This document shows, piece after piece, positions 25,201-37,835 of a DNA stretch of 64,000 bases. Every line of letters begins with the position of its first letter. The first letter of the stretch is position 1. Both the position numbers and the translations under genes were made by a program. The notes under the pieces were generated by a model. It did not search any database and had not been told where the DNA came from. It worked only from the letters and a program-made list of their open reading frames with translations. This DNA comes from Manduca sexta (Eukaryota; Arthropoda; Insecta; Lepidoptera; Sphingidae), in contig NC_051129.1 of NCBI RefSeq assembly GCF_014839805.1, forward strand, positions 8,498,920 through 8,562,919. The letters run 5' to 3'.

Positions 25201-26163
25201 TCTGTTGTGGCCCGAGGATCGCACGGAGTATGATGAACTCGGTAATGATCCAATCAAAAGTGAAGTGCATCAAGACTCGGCCGTTGTGAGAATGCGGTTA
25301 GGGGTGCAAAAACTATAAGCACGAATTTAAATTAAACTCGCCATTCGGTTTTGTTTTACAATACACTGATTTAAATGGTCGGTCTAAATATGTAAGTATA
25401 TTTAATACCAGTACGGTTGTTTGAACAACGGCTTGAGGTTTCAATATCAGTTCGGTTTGTGTATTGACGTTGTTGTGCTAAATAGGTATGTATTTGGTTA
25501 TGGTTAAAAAGTACTTAACCTATTTTATAAACGTTACGTAAAAACAAACTTAGGCTCACGAGAATCTTGCAGCATATTCTCAAAACAGATCAATATAAAA
25601 TATATAGAAACACTTTAGCTCCTTATAACCGGTCACTTGCTTAAAGGCAATGAGAATATTCAATATTGAATACCTCTTCAAAATCTCAATACCGAACATT
25701 ATAATGATTAGTGATCTATTAGTGTAGTGACATCAACAATTTTGGAAACGTTTCCTTTTTTAACATCTATGTCTTCTCCTAAGAAAACGCAGAGCGCCAA
25801 CGGTGGATATTGGATATGTTGCCATATGATTATAATAATTATTAGATAGATTATATTTATCTATCAGTAAACACAACTTCAAGACATGAGTTCCTTATCT
25901 TCACCATCCTCCTTCCCTTATCTCGTATCTATGTAGAGCCGACGCTACAAAATTTCTTTGTATGTTCTAAACAGTTTCGGCTTGAACTGTCATCCACCAG
26001 CCTGATGTCATATGAAATGATGGCCTCTATGGCCTGGGCATGACCAAGGGGAATATTTGAGAGGTTGAATCCCGCCTCTCCCGAAATAAATTTTGTTCTA
26101 CATTATTCATTGATCGGTTTCATAATTTATAAGACTAACAATCTTCTGTTATTTTTTCAAATG
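22273..26163. other. Noncoding stretch with several GC-rich islands
   Basis: GC-richer islands lie at 22570-22900, 23330-23400, 24490-24740 (with GCGGCCGCGGG at 24705-24715) and 25130-25300. They alternate with AT-rich DNA, a pattern seen around genes with many conserved regulatory elements. The 61-codon frame at 23906-24091 has no recognisable motif. A decayed repeat may lie at 25910-26095, where AGAGGTTGAATCCC resembles a tRNA B box, but no A box or cloverleaf was found. Confidence 0.4.
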
Positions 26164-26184
26164 AATATATATATATATATATAA
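26164..26184. repeat. (AT)n microsatellite
   Basis: An uninterrupted AT dinucleotide run of about nine units. Confidence 0.9.
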
Positions 26185-29181
26185 TGTCATCGAATGCACA
26201 TTTTGTGTATTATAATATGATCCCTATGTTACAGCAAATTCACATTATATTTCTCTACATTTTTATCGCAACTAAATGATAAACTAATCTTAATTTATAG
26301 CACACTGTATTACGAATGCAGGGAATAATACGGAATAAGTTAAAGGAATTGCGATTTAATACCACTGCCTTATATCAGACAGACAATGGTTGGACTATAA
26401 TAATGATAATTCAACTATGTTACCGATTAACAATAAGTACTGTTAAATGTTCCAGAAGTACTAAATTTCTAGTTCGGCAGATGTTTTAGCTGTTTCATAA
26501 AAAATAACAATGCCTAATCGTTCAGTCCTTATTAATTATATACAACGCCAATTATAATATACAACAAAAATAAATGTACTTATGTTTAAATTCTACAATG
26601 TAACGAAAAGAAAATTACCGATACAAATCATAAAAGTTACATTTCACGTCGACTTTTGATAGGCACTAAGCACCTTTTAGAAATCCTTTTTCGGATTAAA
26701 AAATAAGTAATGATCTTAAAACACTGGCTGTTCCTTTTCTCCGATGGCTTGTAATTATTTTAAATGTCCCGCATGCGCCTGCGCCGGTGCTTCAAAACGC
26801 TGCGGGCAATCCGAGCTTGATCGAGAATCCATGTAAAATGTTCACAAAATTAACCCCACACTTATTTTTATTAAAATAATCATTTAAGATAATACACGCA
26901 ATTGATTTACACTTCCAAAAATCTCCATTACCCAAAAGTATTGTAAAAACAATTTTGAATCCCAGTGAAAGAAAATGGGTTTATTAAATTTATATATGAA
27001 AATTCATATCATTACGCAGTTGTCGACACGAAAATAAATTCTTATCGCAACCGCCGTTTATCTTAGACAAGTAAAACATTATCCAGTACATCTAAGTGGA
27101 CGTTGTAAAGATAAAACGAGTAATTTGGTGTCAGCCTATATTTAGATAAAACTTGTAACTTATCGCTCACTTCAAGGCGATCGTAAATACGAAATCCACG
27201 TCAGTTAAATTAATAATTATTTAAAAATGCAGTCACTTCAAAATCTAAAAATACCAGAGGTTCGAGAAAGCGTGAGTTTATTCATTTTTAATTGTTTTTG
27301 TTTTAAGCTTGATAATAATGGTGTTGGATAAACCAAAACAAAAGTGAAGTTGCTCACATTGCGATTGAAGACTATTGTAACGTGAACATGTTTGCAGCAT
27401 GGCAACCCATATAATATTTCCATATTATGAGTTTTTGTTGCTAAGAAAGGGTATATGATTTTAGTATATTAACGTGGAAATACACACAAAACTTAACTTA
27501 TATTTTATTTAAAACGTACATAGATTTTTCTGTGTAAAGTTTCTTCAGACGAACTCTATATTCTGAAATATTTCTTTCCTATCAGTGGGTAGAAATACGG
27601 TGGTGTTATATATAAGTTATGTATAAAGAAACTTCATAAACTTTCCTTATGTTTAGTAGGTGCGTGAAGTCGGTAGGTAACTACATCTGAAATGCTTCTA
27701 TTTTTCAATGAAAATTTCCACTGCCGTTTTACAACAGTCAATACAAAATTTTCCACAATTATTGTTACTCTCCACTCAATAAAATTATTACGCACTATAT
27801 TAGATGTTATAAAAAGGTACTATTGTGAACATTTTTTGACTAATCTGCGATTTATATTCATTTAGGTCCGATTTAGAATAAGAAAAAAATATACATAAAT
27901 TATTTCAATTTTATATGAAAGCAAAGATGGCGAAGTATTTATGTAAGTAATGTACTTATATATTAGTATTTATTTTTTTAGTATTTATTAATGTGGTAGC
28001 TAACCTGCACACCCTTTGTCGATCTTTGAGACTTATATGTATAACGCCCGCGATATATGATCCTAACATTTTATAGTTGTGAGTTAGCTATACGCATAAT
28101 ATAGAAAATATAAAAGCAACATTAAAACCATACGCTTTAAGTTAAACGGTCCGAAAAGCAAATAAAAAAAAATTTTTTTTCTTATCTTTATTCACATGAG
28201 CGTGGATATAACCGCCTAACATTTAAACAATAGATATAAAAACGTAGCAAAGGTTATTAATGATGTAAAAGAAGAAAATATAGGTGCAGCGCAGGCTGTA
28301 ATGTCTGGCAAGAGTTCTTTTTACATCGACTAAAAAAAGATTGTCAAGAGCTGCGGTGACGAGAGCTGGGACAGTGAATGTTCGGTCACGGCCAAGGCCA
28401 AACCGAGATTCGAACAAATTTAGGACCCATTGAATACGTCGGTAAGATTTACCTCTCACCACGTAATACCGGGAAGTGTAGTGTACTTAAATAATTTGCA
28501 CAAGTGGCCGTGTTTTCATATCAAAAACATACATAGTTGAGTAAACTTCTTATTCGATCAAAAGTAACGGTTAGTGAAAGCAAAATGAATTCCGTGTTAC
28601 GGGACATTGTTGCCAGAGCGTCAGTGGAATCAAAGCAACTAATGGTTAGTATCGATCTGCTTTATTGTTATTTTGTTTTATTAAGGAACTTAGAATTTTA
28701 CTTAGACCATTATACTTATTAATCATGTAGGTACGTACCTGTATAACAATAATTATTCTACTCGGAAATCATAAGATAAATATACCTCCATCTAATATGT
28801 GCCCTGAATAATATTATCACATCCACTTCTCAATTTAACCATGGCATTAAAGTATACTTTTTTTAAAGGTGCAGCGATTAAGAATTTCAATAAAAAAAAT
28901 TGTCCATTGATTTAAATATAGGCGCTAAATCTTTGCCAAAATGACTCGAAAACGAATACAAATGTTTAAGTTTATAAAGAACGTTATGGAAACTAAATAT
29001 CAAAAAGAAGTTCTTATAACACTTAAGAATTACACCGTGTAATACTTTTGATATTTTATTTTATCAGATAGTTTATAAAACTTCATCTGTATGGTATAAA
29101 ATATGCACAATAGTTTATTAAGCGATTAAATATCTAATCTTTTGATATGTAACAGACTTCACAAACGCTTAAATTTTTAAA
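26185..29181. other. AT-rich noncoding stretch
   Basis: Nothing firm. A minus-strand frame at 28223-28462 contains R-R-I-Q-W-V-L-N-L-F-E-S-R-F-G-L in a GC-richer segment, but I cannot assign it. It could be a fragment of a mobile-element protein or chance. An A9T8 tract lies near 28165. Confidence 0.35.
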
Positions 29182-29195
29182 GCGCCCTCTAGTGG
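29182..29195 (-). promoter_or_regulatory. Full consensus match to a CTCF insulator motif
   Basis: GCGCCCTCTAGTGG matches all 14 positions of the reverse complement of the CTCF consensus CCASYAGRKGGCRS. It lies 270 bases upstream of the candidate first exon at 29466. Binding is inferred from the motif alone. Confidence 0.45.
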
Positions 29196-29465
29196 ACTGT
29201 AATCTTATCAGTAAATTTGACATTAGGCAGCAAAACAATTTTTTTACACTTTTTGCTGTAATGTTTTTGTATGTTTTTTACTGTATTTAATAGCTGCAAA
29301 GTGATATAGTATTGTAATAACATTATAACTGCCATTTCAAGTTCAATGAAACGAACTTATGAACTCGAAATACAAAAAACAACATAAGGATAATGTGAGG
29401 TTAAGGATAAATTCGCAAAACTAGTTTGTTAAGTAATTAATAAAAAATTATGAAGGTCATGATAA

Positions 29466-29780
29466 ATGCGAGCCACATTCCAAATCATATGTTGTTCGGC
29501 GCTCATTTGTCATGCGTTGGCAGTGGAAGTTCATAAATGCATGAAAACCGATCTATTTTCTTACATAAAGGAAGACCAACCGTATTGTAGAAGATATGAG
29601 AGCCCTGAGCTAATTACAAATAATTGGAAACCTACTTTGTTACAAGAGAGGTACAATAAGTTAAAAATGGCCAGCAGTTCAGGATCAAATGGATTTTATC
29701 GGCCGCGGAGTGCGCTTGCACGAGCTTTATATGAGAAGCAGAGTAATGATAGACTTCTTCAGGAGTTTGACCAAAACGAG
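29466..29780 (+). CDS. Candidate first coding exon, protein not recognised
   Basis: The ATG at 29466 directly follows an in-frame TAA, and 105 codons run open to a strong splice donor, GAG followed by GTAAGA at 29781. The encoded N-terminus (M-R-A-T-F-Q-I-I-C-C-S-A-L-I-C-H-A-L-A) looks like a signal peptide that would be cleaved after about residue 19. The rest is hydrophilic, with Cys at residues 25 and 42. A second in-frame ATG at 29667 has a good Kozak context (AAAATGG) and would give a cytosolic start MASSSGSNGF; if that one is used, the upstream part is an open leader. No family is recognised and no downstream partner exon was identified. A chance frame remains possible. Confidence 0.4.
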
Positions 29781-32700
29781 GTAAGATCTAATACTTTCAT
29801 TTATATTTTTGCGCAAAATTTGTCATGACAGCTGTGACATACCACATGGAACCATTTTAGTTAACCTACTTGTACAAAAAGTTATATTTTCAAATCACCA
29901 TGAAGACAATATAAGGTGTAGGACTAGGAGTTTTACATGTGATATTTCACTTAATCTTAATACAGTATACCATATATTATGCACCAAAAACAGTTATGAA
30001 TATAATTATGAACATACTCGACAAGGATTTAGAGATTCTTATCAGCTCAGAACATAGTTTCAAAATGCAAGAGTGTATCTTTTAAACCCTATGTAAGCTT
30101 TAGAGTCAAAAGTGAGGAGTGTTTATGTCTAATGATTTAAATAAGTAATACTGTCCTAAATGATGTATGGCTGGGTTACTAAAATACATTTTAACAGCCA
30201 ACTCAATATCATCCTAATTGTATATGATATAAAATTCACAATAGTTAGTCTCTGGCAAGTTGTTACATTTAGGTTCCATACATATATCCAATCATGATTG
30301 CATTATTTTGGTGAACAACAAGCAACACAGTGTCTTGCATCCTGCATACTATATTTAGCCAGTCTATACTTACAATGGAGCGAAGTACTGTACCTGATAT
30401 AAAAAAAACATAAAGAGGAAACATTGAAAATTTTGACAATGGATACTTTTTATTTAAGTACACTTTTAAAGTGTAGCGGAGCTACTTTTATTTAGTGGGA
30501 TTCAAATTTTCAATAAATTAATTTTATTTAAAGAAATCATAAACATAATCTAATTTTGGGTGCAAATATAATCTAAAGGTCAAACATACACATTAATAAT
30601 TTTCCTTGAGATAGTGAGTTTTGTAATGATCTTGTATAAATTAAGAGTACACAATATCAATATAGATGTTTAACTTTTGTTCTTTCTTAGAAATTATAAA
30701 CCTATAAAAATGAGTATTTTTTATATTACTTCAAAGTTATCAACATTACTTACCAGCTTAGACAACCGCTAAGAATGTGCATACCAACCAGCTAGAAGTG
30801 GTCTACATACAGTATCTTTCAGTGACCTTATTAGTATTAGTTTATAATATAGCAATAATACTATGAAGTTGTGCTGGCATTGACAATCTTTCACAGCCGG
30901 AAATACTACCCGGGGGTATCATTGAACCTCCGGCGATATAACTGAACAAGCATATATTTTACAGCCATAAATATTGTGCCACTTCTTTTCTTTATAATGT
31001 TTATATAATTATTGGTTTGGTATAGAATAAAGACAACCCATTTATATTGTATGCAACTTAAATAGACTATTACTTTTAAATTTTAATTCTGCTGCAGTGA
31101 AGTGATGGTCATAATTTTTTTAAATAAATTCACTGTCTTGAGCGTTACTTGTATTACTACCATTGCTAGTAATATGGTGTTTCAATTTCTAAATTGCTAA
31201 TTAACAAATTTAAAGCTTAAAAATTTTAAAATACAATTTGTGGTAAAATCACAGGAATCTCAGATCTCGTTCAACAACTTTAAGTTATTGAAAATAATTG
31301 GTTAATATGATTTGGTTAAGTCTTTTTTCTGTCAAAGAATCGCCTCTCTGACTACTACTACCACTAAGCGGATGTACACAAACTCTGAGGTGTTTTTGTA
31401 ATAAGTCATTTTAAGTGGTATAAGTACCAGGTACTTAATGTACTCAGAATACAAACTGTATTTATTTAGTTATATAGATTTCAGAGCTTTGTTAATTAAA
31501 ATTCCAGGTTGTGTTGCAATGCAAATTTTTATGATAATTTATCCTTATTCCTTAGGCAAGGTATAAGCTGGTCTTGTCATGATTCTTAATATAAATCTAT
31601 TTAGCTATTGAGCAACTGACATGTGAAGCTGAACTCGCGTGTGTACGTCATTTCCGACGGGGATTTCTTGCTTTGGGAGGTATTAAGGCCTGCTTTTGGG
31701 TTTTGCATGCCCGACTATAAGTCGTATCTAGTATCCTTGGATCGACATATCGTATAATCTTCAATTCTTCGGATTGGTATCTAAAGATAATCATCCCCAC
31801 CTACTGGATAGAGAGAGTTTGATTCGTTTCTTGCTAAAAAAAATTTACGAACAAACATAAACGTTTATGAAAGTTGACACTGACCAATCCGGACTCGCTA
31901 ATGTTACTTACGTTCCAAAACGAACAACAAAACAGCCATTTGCAGTTGAATTTTCCATGTGGTATATCAGTCGAAGTAACCTTTATGCTGTAGAAAAATC
32001 TGGCTACCAACATATCAGCACATACATACATATACCACCAACAGGAAAATAAAAAGTACAGCATTGTTTGCTCTTACATTACTAAAAGTATGTTATAGTT
32101 TGCAAGGGCGGTGGGTAATTCATACAACATATTAGTTTTATTGATTTATGTAGCCGTTAGTTTAGCCCCCGATAATACGTATTATGAGCGATAATTAGTA
32201 TGTGCCATCAGGTGGGTCGTCCCAACGTCAAACTTTGTGGACAATAAAAATAAAACACAATATTTTCCAGGATATTTAATGATATTCTGTAGTTAAAAAG
32301 TATTTTATTATCACATGATTACATCTGAATAAGTTTTTACAAGTTTATACACTGTATCTTCTCTAAAAAAGTAAATTGTCTCGAATATGATTTCGTTTAT
32401 ACAAAGAAACGAAAAAGTCTTTTCAATATGTTTATTATATTTTGCGTGTTGAACACCGTCTGACGCCAGTATATTTGATTGTTTTGTTAGGCCAGGCTAA
32501 GCCGTAAGTAAGTCTGTCTTCAAATCAAAGTTGGCATGATAACGACAAAACGTTTGTCAGGTTCGCAGTTTGCTGGATCCAATTTTCCTTCTAGGGACGA
32601 TTCATATAGCGCTGCGGAGTTGCGCGCCGGGGCTTTTTCATACGAAACGCACACTCAATCGGTGGCTCACGTGTGCCTCAGTAACGAGGATATATTTGCG

Positions 32701-34839
32701 TATGAAGAACACGAAATACCTCTGAATTGTGGAGGGAATAAGACATTCAACCCGCTCCACCCCACCGGCCCTATCCCCCCGCGACCCTTTTAACTTTCAT
32801 CTCTGTCGAGTGTTCGGTCCACATACTTTTGTTCTATTTGATCAATGTTATTAAAATGTCGCGGGCTTGCTGAATTACAAACATTTGACTATTGTATAAA
32901 GTGGATTGCGTTATTTAACGCGTATACGCAAATCAAATTACTTAAATGTATCGGTGCATGTTATTGGATAAAATATAAAAATTTCAGAATACGATGTTCT
33001 TACTATTGCGTAGCGATTCATTGATGAAAACACATTTATAAAAAAAATATAGGTATGTACTTAACAATGTCAATGTTTACAATTTAAAACAGATGATTTC
33101 AGTACCTACAGGCAAATCGATGACAAATAATCAGCAAGTAATTCCTATACGCAATTCGCAGTGGTCACAATAATGTGTAAAGCAAATATCCATACAACGG
33201 ACATAACTAATCCACCACTAATAGCAATATATCCGTATACTGTTGTTGTCATCCAGAAGGATGCACATATCGTACATCATGGTGAAAATCCCTGCAGAAT
33301 CCCTCGTTAGCATATAAATCCGTCAGCATAATATCAGATATGACTATATTCAAAGTTTTGAATACAGCACATGCCATTGTGTTACAAAATATGCACCCGG
33401 TTGCTGCGTACGCGCACAAACAGTCGACGGGCCGTCCGTCGAACGTCACACGGGATCGTTGCCGTCGTCCGTAATCACTGCTATCCATTCTGTTAAAACT
33501 ACCCGAGGATAAATTAGTTAAGTAGAAGCTTCCGTTAATCGTCGGTTGCGGTCGGTGCCGGTCGCCCGCTCTAAATGGATTAATTTATACTTATTTATAC
33601 GAGGACGTTTTCGGTGTCATGCGACGATGGGATGATTGTGTTGTGATTGCTTGCGCTTCCTATGAACGCGTCCTATAAACGCTCCTGCCGATAAATAACA
33701 CGTCCGACAACCTCATACGTGCCACTGACCACAAACTAGATTCCGCTGTGGACACCATGTATTGCGTAAGACTCGCTCCTGTAATATTCGCTCGATACTA
33801 AAATATGCTATTCAAGTATATGTATTGATGTGAAACACGACTTCCCATTACTGTACATAGATGTTTATCTAGTGTAAATTATATTAAGGTTTTGAACGCA
33901 CACGATCGCAGATTTACATGTTTAATTTTGCAACATAAAATTAATACTTCTTTTAGTTTAATGTACTTTAGGGATAATTATGAATAATTCGCAGAATTTT
34001 ATCAGTCAACTCATTTTTATGTTTATATCAACTTATCGACGCTGATTTTACATTCATACTTAATAATGTTTCGATGTCGGAAACTGCGTCCCAATATCAA
34101 CTCCCTTCAGATCCAACAGCAAATATTTTGCCATTTTATTTATTTCCTATAATTCATAAGGAAATCCCCGATGTACTTGAAGACAAATTTCAATAACAGT
34201 CCGAGTGATATGCGAGCGGTGCAGTGTAGGGTAGCAAGGCGCGATGTCCGCACAGAGAGCTAAGACACCTGAGTCGCGCCGGGCGCATCGCTCACTGCAA
34301 TCTGTACATTATTTCTCCATTGTTCGCGTAACGAGCCCCCACCCCATCCAGCGCGTCAGGCCGCACTCCACATCTCCCCCGCCGCCCATTTCCCACACCC
34401 CACCCCGAGGCGGTGGGACCTCGCTCGCGCCTTTCTTTTATCATTCCTCTCTTTATTTCCGAATGCAAATAATCCTCCACACGTGTGAGAACCGAAACCA
34501 TTGTTCTCGCTTCCACCCCCCACTCCCCCTACCCTGCTCTCCTCCAAAGGGAACCTTGGCGACGAAATATAACTAAAGTATTTAACTAAAACCGCCTGTG
34601 CAAAACTGGTAATCAATGATAATAATTAGTACTTTAAATTCCTTACGCATTGTTCTACATGACTCCATATTGCAGGCAAACCTTGAGATTTAATTCCTTT
34701 CTCTTCTTCGCCTTTTGAACAAGTTTAGCGGCCAATATATTCTATAAGAAATACTAAAACACTTTTCTTGTAGATACCTGCCTAATAAAAGTACTCAATA
34801 ATATAATATCTTATTCCATGTTGTGTAAAATATACTTAA
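29781..34839. other. Presumed intron or intergenic DNA
   Basis: AT-rich to about 32450. A GC-richer block at 32530-32800 holds an 85-codon plus frame from 32536 whose product ends in a proline-rich tail and is not recognised. Another GC-rich block at 33390-33570 and a C-rich block at 34240-34560 (open on both strands) look like regulatory or low-complexity DNA. No downstream exon matching the donor at 29781 could be recognised. Confidence 0.35.
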
Positions 34840-35008
34840 TTGAAATTAAACTAATTTTCGGATTCTATCGCGGTAATTAGTGTTTTATTTTCTCCCGACG
34901 TTTCGAAGACTTTGCAGCCTTCATGGTCACGGGGGGACTGAGGTGTTGTTCATCCGTAAAGTCAAAGTTACAATATCTACCTACATTTTACAATTATACA
35001 ACTTTTTT
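34840..35008 (+). mobile_element. Solo PLE-type terminal repeat
   Basis: This is a third copy of the module at 10247-10423, in the same orientation, running from TTGAAATTAAACTAATTTTC to the T run after ACAATTATACAAC. It differs from the other two by small indels in the T-rich part (GGTAATTAGTG versus GGTTTTTTG) and by single changes such as CATCCGTAAAG versus CATCCGCAAAG. Flanking CTTAAT (34835-34840 and 35024-35029) is a weak candidate target duplication. No endonuclease or RT is attached. Confidence 0.8.
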
Positions 35009-37568
35009 AAAAATTTCCTGATCCTTAATTTATATATGAGAGTTTAACTTGACTTTGTTACTATATACTATTCACTATCATCATAATCACACGGAAAATT
35101 TACATTGAAAGGAAATAATAAATTACAAGTTTTCTTTTATTAGTCAATTAACGGTACTTGTTTACAAGTATAAGCTTTCTTAATTTTGACCGCTTTTAAG
35201 TCTAACCTTATCAGTTCTATCCACCAGTTTTTAGATTGCCACATCCTTACGTTTACATGGACATCCCCGGATTCTCTTTCTAGTTGGTCCCAGTTGTATT
35301 ATGCAAACGGAACAGCTTTTTATCTATCTTTTATCCAACTTAGTGGTTATCCTTAACAAATTAAACTTGAAATAAAACCTTGAAAAAAAGCTTAATTAAC
35401 ATTCATTCCCACTAAGAAAAACTCTAGTGTTATACTGATTTACGTATAGTTGTATGAATAGAGTGGAGGTGCGAGGCGGTGATACTTGTAAAGCTACAAC
35501 TAGGTTAGTTGTCGCAAGTGGAGAACAAACAGCTCGTTAGGCTCCGAGCGGCGGAAGGGTGGAGCGCCGCGATTCCCAAGAAAAACGCTAAGTGGGAAAT
35601 CAATACGTATTAGGCGCGATATCGGACCGGTCGGCCGTCACACCATGATGGATGAACGCGCCCAAACTTTCCGCGCCAACTCTAATAATGACAATATACA
35701 AATTGACGTCCGCGAACACTTCCGAAACGCGATAGCTCGTCCGTCGCCGACGCCGACGCCTCACTCCACTCACATTATGTAAACAAACATGGAAAAAACT
35801 GATCGCGTTCAATTTATGTAATAGAAATCTCAATTACGGATATGTTTTTTGGGTCTCATCTATCATGTGACGCTGGGAAGGCGGGTGCTCCCGCGTGAGT
35901 CAATCGTCGGCTGGAATAATGGCGTCGCCTCTGTGACGTCTTACAACGAGAGCGATATTGGAGTGGATCGACAGGCGGGAGTCACCGCGTCTACATATTG
36001 AAAGCTATTCGGAATTTACAAATAAATACACACATGCAAACGCACACACCACAAAATACACCCAGAACACTACACACGTACGGGGGAACAGCAAGCCCCG
36101 TGTCCCTCCAGCTCGCGCATCACTGGTAACTCTATATTGAAATCGCATTTGCTTATTCTCACAGACCTGGATTTTGTTTTAGCTTGCTTACGTTTCATTT
36201 GCTGTTTCAAATTGTACAATAGAGTAAAGATATTTCCATATCTTAAGACCTTATCCATTACTTTAACGTACCCCTTTTTTATCAGAGGTGTTCAAGTTTA
36301 TAAAGCAAAAACAGTAAAAACCATTTCATTTAACTTTTTTGATCCTAATTACAAATTAAATTCGTATACGTCACGTCATTTTCTTACTGTACAAATTAAA
36401 ACTTAAGTTAAGATTTATAGTGAGAAAGGCAATGGAAATGATTACTTATTAACATTTGGCTTGCGGTTTGCAAAAGGTTTAATGCGAACTACTTCCGAGT
36501 CGTATAGCCTTACATGAGATTAAGTAGGAGGTAGTTGAAACCGTGGAGTGCGAGCGGGCACGGGCCGAGGGGGGAGGTATATTTATGTCACCTCGGGGAC
36601 GCGAGCGCTCGCCCCACCCCAATTATACCGCAGTAAAAGTCATAAAAAGACACCCGAAGTTTTTACACGAACCAAGAAGAGGCTCACGCGAAATTAAGAG
36701 GGGCGCCGAAATGTGAGATGAGCATGAATTTTTTATAAGCCCAGATGATGGTGCTCCGTTTATGATGTCTTATGGCGGATAATGCCCGCGTTGCACGCGC
36801 GCTTTGTTTGTTCAACTGAATCATTGATGAGACCAAGTTTATTGCTGCCACAAGCTATATGAAATAATTAATTACCAATCCGACGCCCTCTTTACATTTT
36901 CCAACGATCAAACTCCAAATAGGTACGCACGTACTTGAAATTAAATCCATTCGAGTCATGTTGATATCAACATTTTTGTCATTAACGTGTGAAATATTGG
37001 CCCATCAGACACTTTTATGTGTGACATTCGAACGAGATGCACTTGCTACACTCGTAAAGTGTGCGAAATTACGAGAACAACTCCATAACTCGTCTCGTTT
37101 AAAAATACCACGTAATTACCAACACTGTACAAAAGGCAACGACTTTAATTAACTAATTAAAAATATAATGCATTATGATGATTGATATGTGTCATTGTAT
37201 TCATATTTCAAATTATCGCTCGCCCGTGCGTGTGTTTAAAAGGAAAACTTTTCCATAAATTAATTGATATTTAGGGTCCATTGTTATTGTGGCACAGTTT
37301 CTGGCGCGTTTGTAATATTTCGTACCTTTGGGACGGATATAATAAGAGGTTTACGACTAAAGAGACCCACGCATGTATATAAACTCAAACTTACTTTTTC
37401 AATTCGAAGCATGAACGTCATAAATAAAGCTTTTATTTAATGCGATTTATATTCACGAAAGCAGGTCGAAAACGACCTGAGAGTTGGTTAACGCAAATAA
37501 CGATTCTCGTTTTGTTCACGCTTGTATAGAACAATACATTCTCACGTTTAATTTCTTTCGGGTCTTAA
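35009..37568. other. Noncoding stretch with CpG-rich islands
   Basis: Islands at 35540-35780, 35870-35990 (with a CRE-like TGACGTC at 35934-35940) and 36540-36720 stand out from AT-rich surroundings. Frames of 60-89 codons here have no recognisable motif. Candidate regulatory DNA only. Confidence 0.35.
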
Positions 37569-37835
37569 CAATTGATTTTTTTTACGAGTGTGTTTATTGA
37601 GCACACTCGATATGCGGTAATTTCAATTGTGGCCTTACACTGCAGCTGTGACAATAAACTGCTCTGAACTGCAGTGCTGTCAGTCTAGAACACTTAACCC
37701 CTCTGTGTCTGTAACACCAATCAAATAGAGAGTACAATCTGGCATAGAGACATACACTATCACATGTTGCAGCTCTTTTAACATTCACACTATATCTTCT
37801 TAACGGCTTAACATAAATAGAAATAAAGCAATTGA
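37569..37835 (-). mobile_element. Small retroposed sequence with poly(A) tail and 7-bp direct repeats
   Basis: Direct repeats CAATTGA at 37569-37575 and 37829-37835 flank a 253-bp body. Read on the minus strand, the body ends with AATAAA (complement of 37593-37598), then ten bases later A8 (complement of 37576-37583), directly against the direct repeat. This is the layout of a reverse-transcribed, polyadenylated transcript inserted by LINE machinery. The body is open on the minus strand for about 80 codons, ending with the TAA inside AATAAA, and the peptide is Cys-rich with no family I recognise. It could be a truncated processed copy or an unnamed SINE or LINE end. Confidence 0.5.

Noticed and set aside
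26000..26095. Possible tRNA or tRNA-derived SINE around AGAGGTTGAATCCC
   Set aside because: Only a B-box-like word is present; no A box at the right spacing and no cloverleaf could be drawn.
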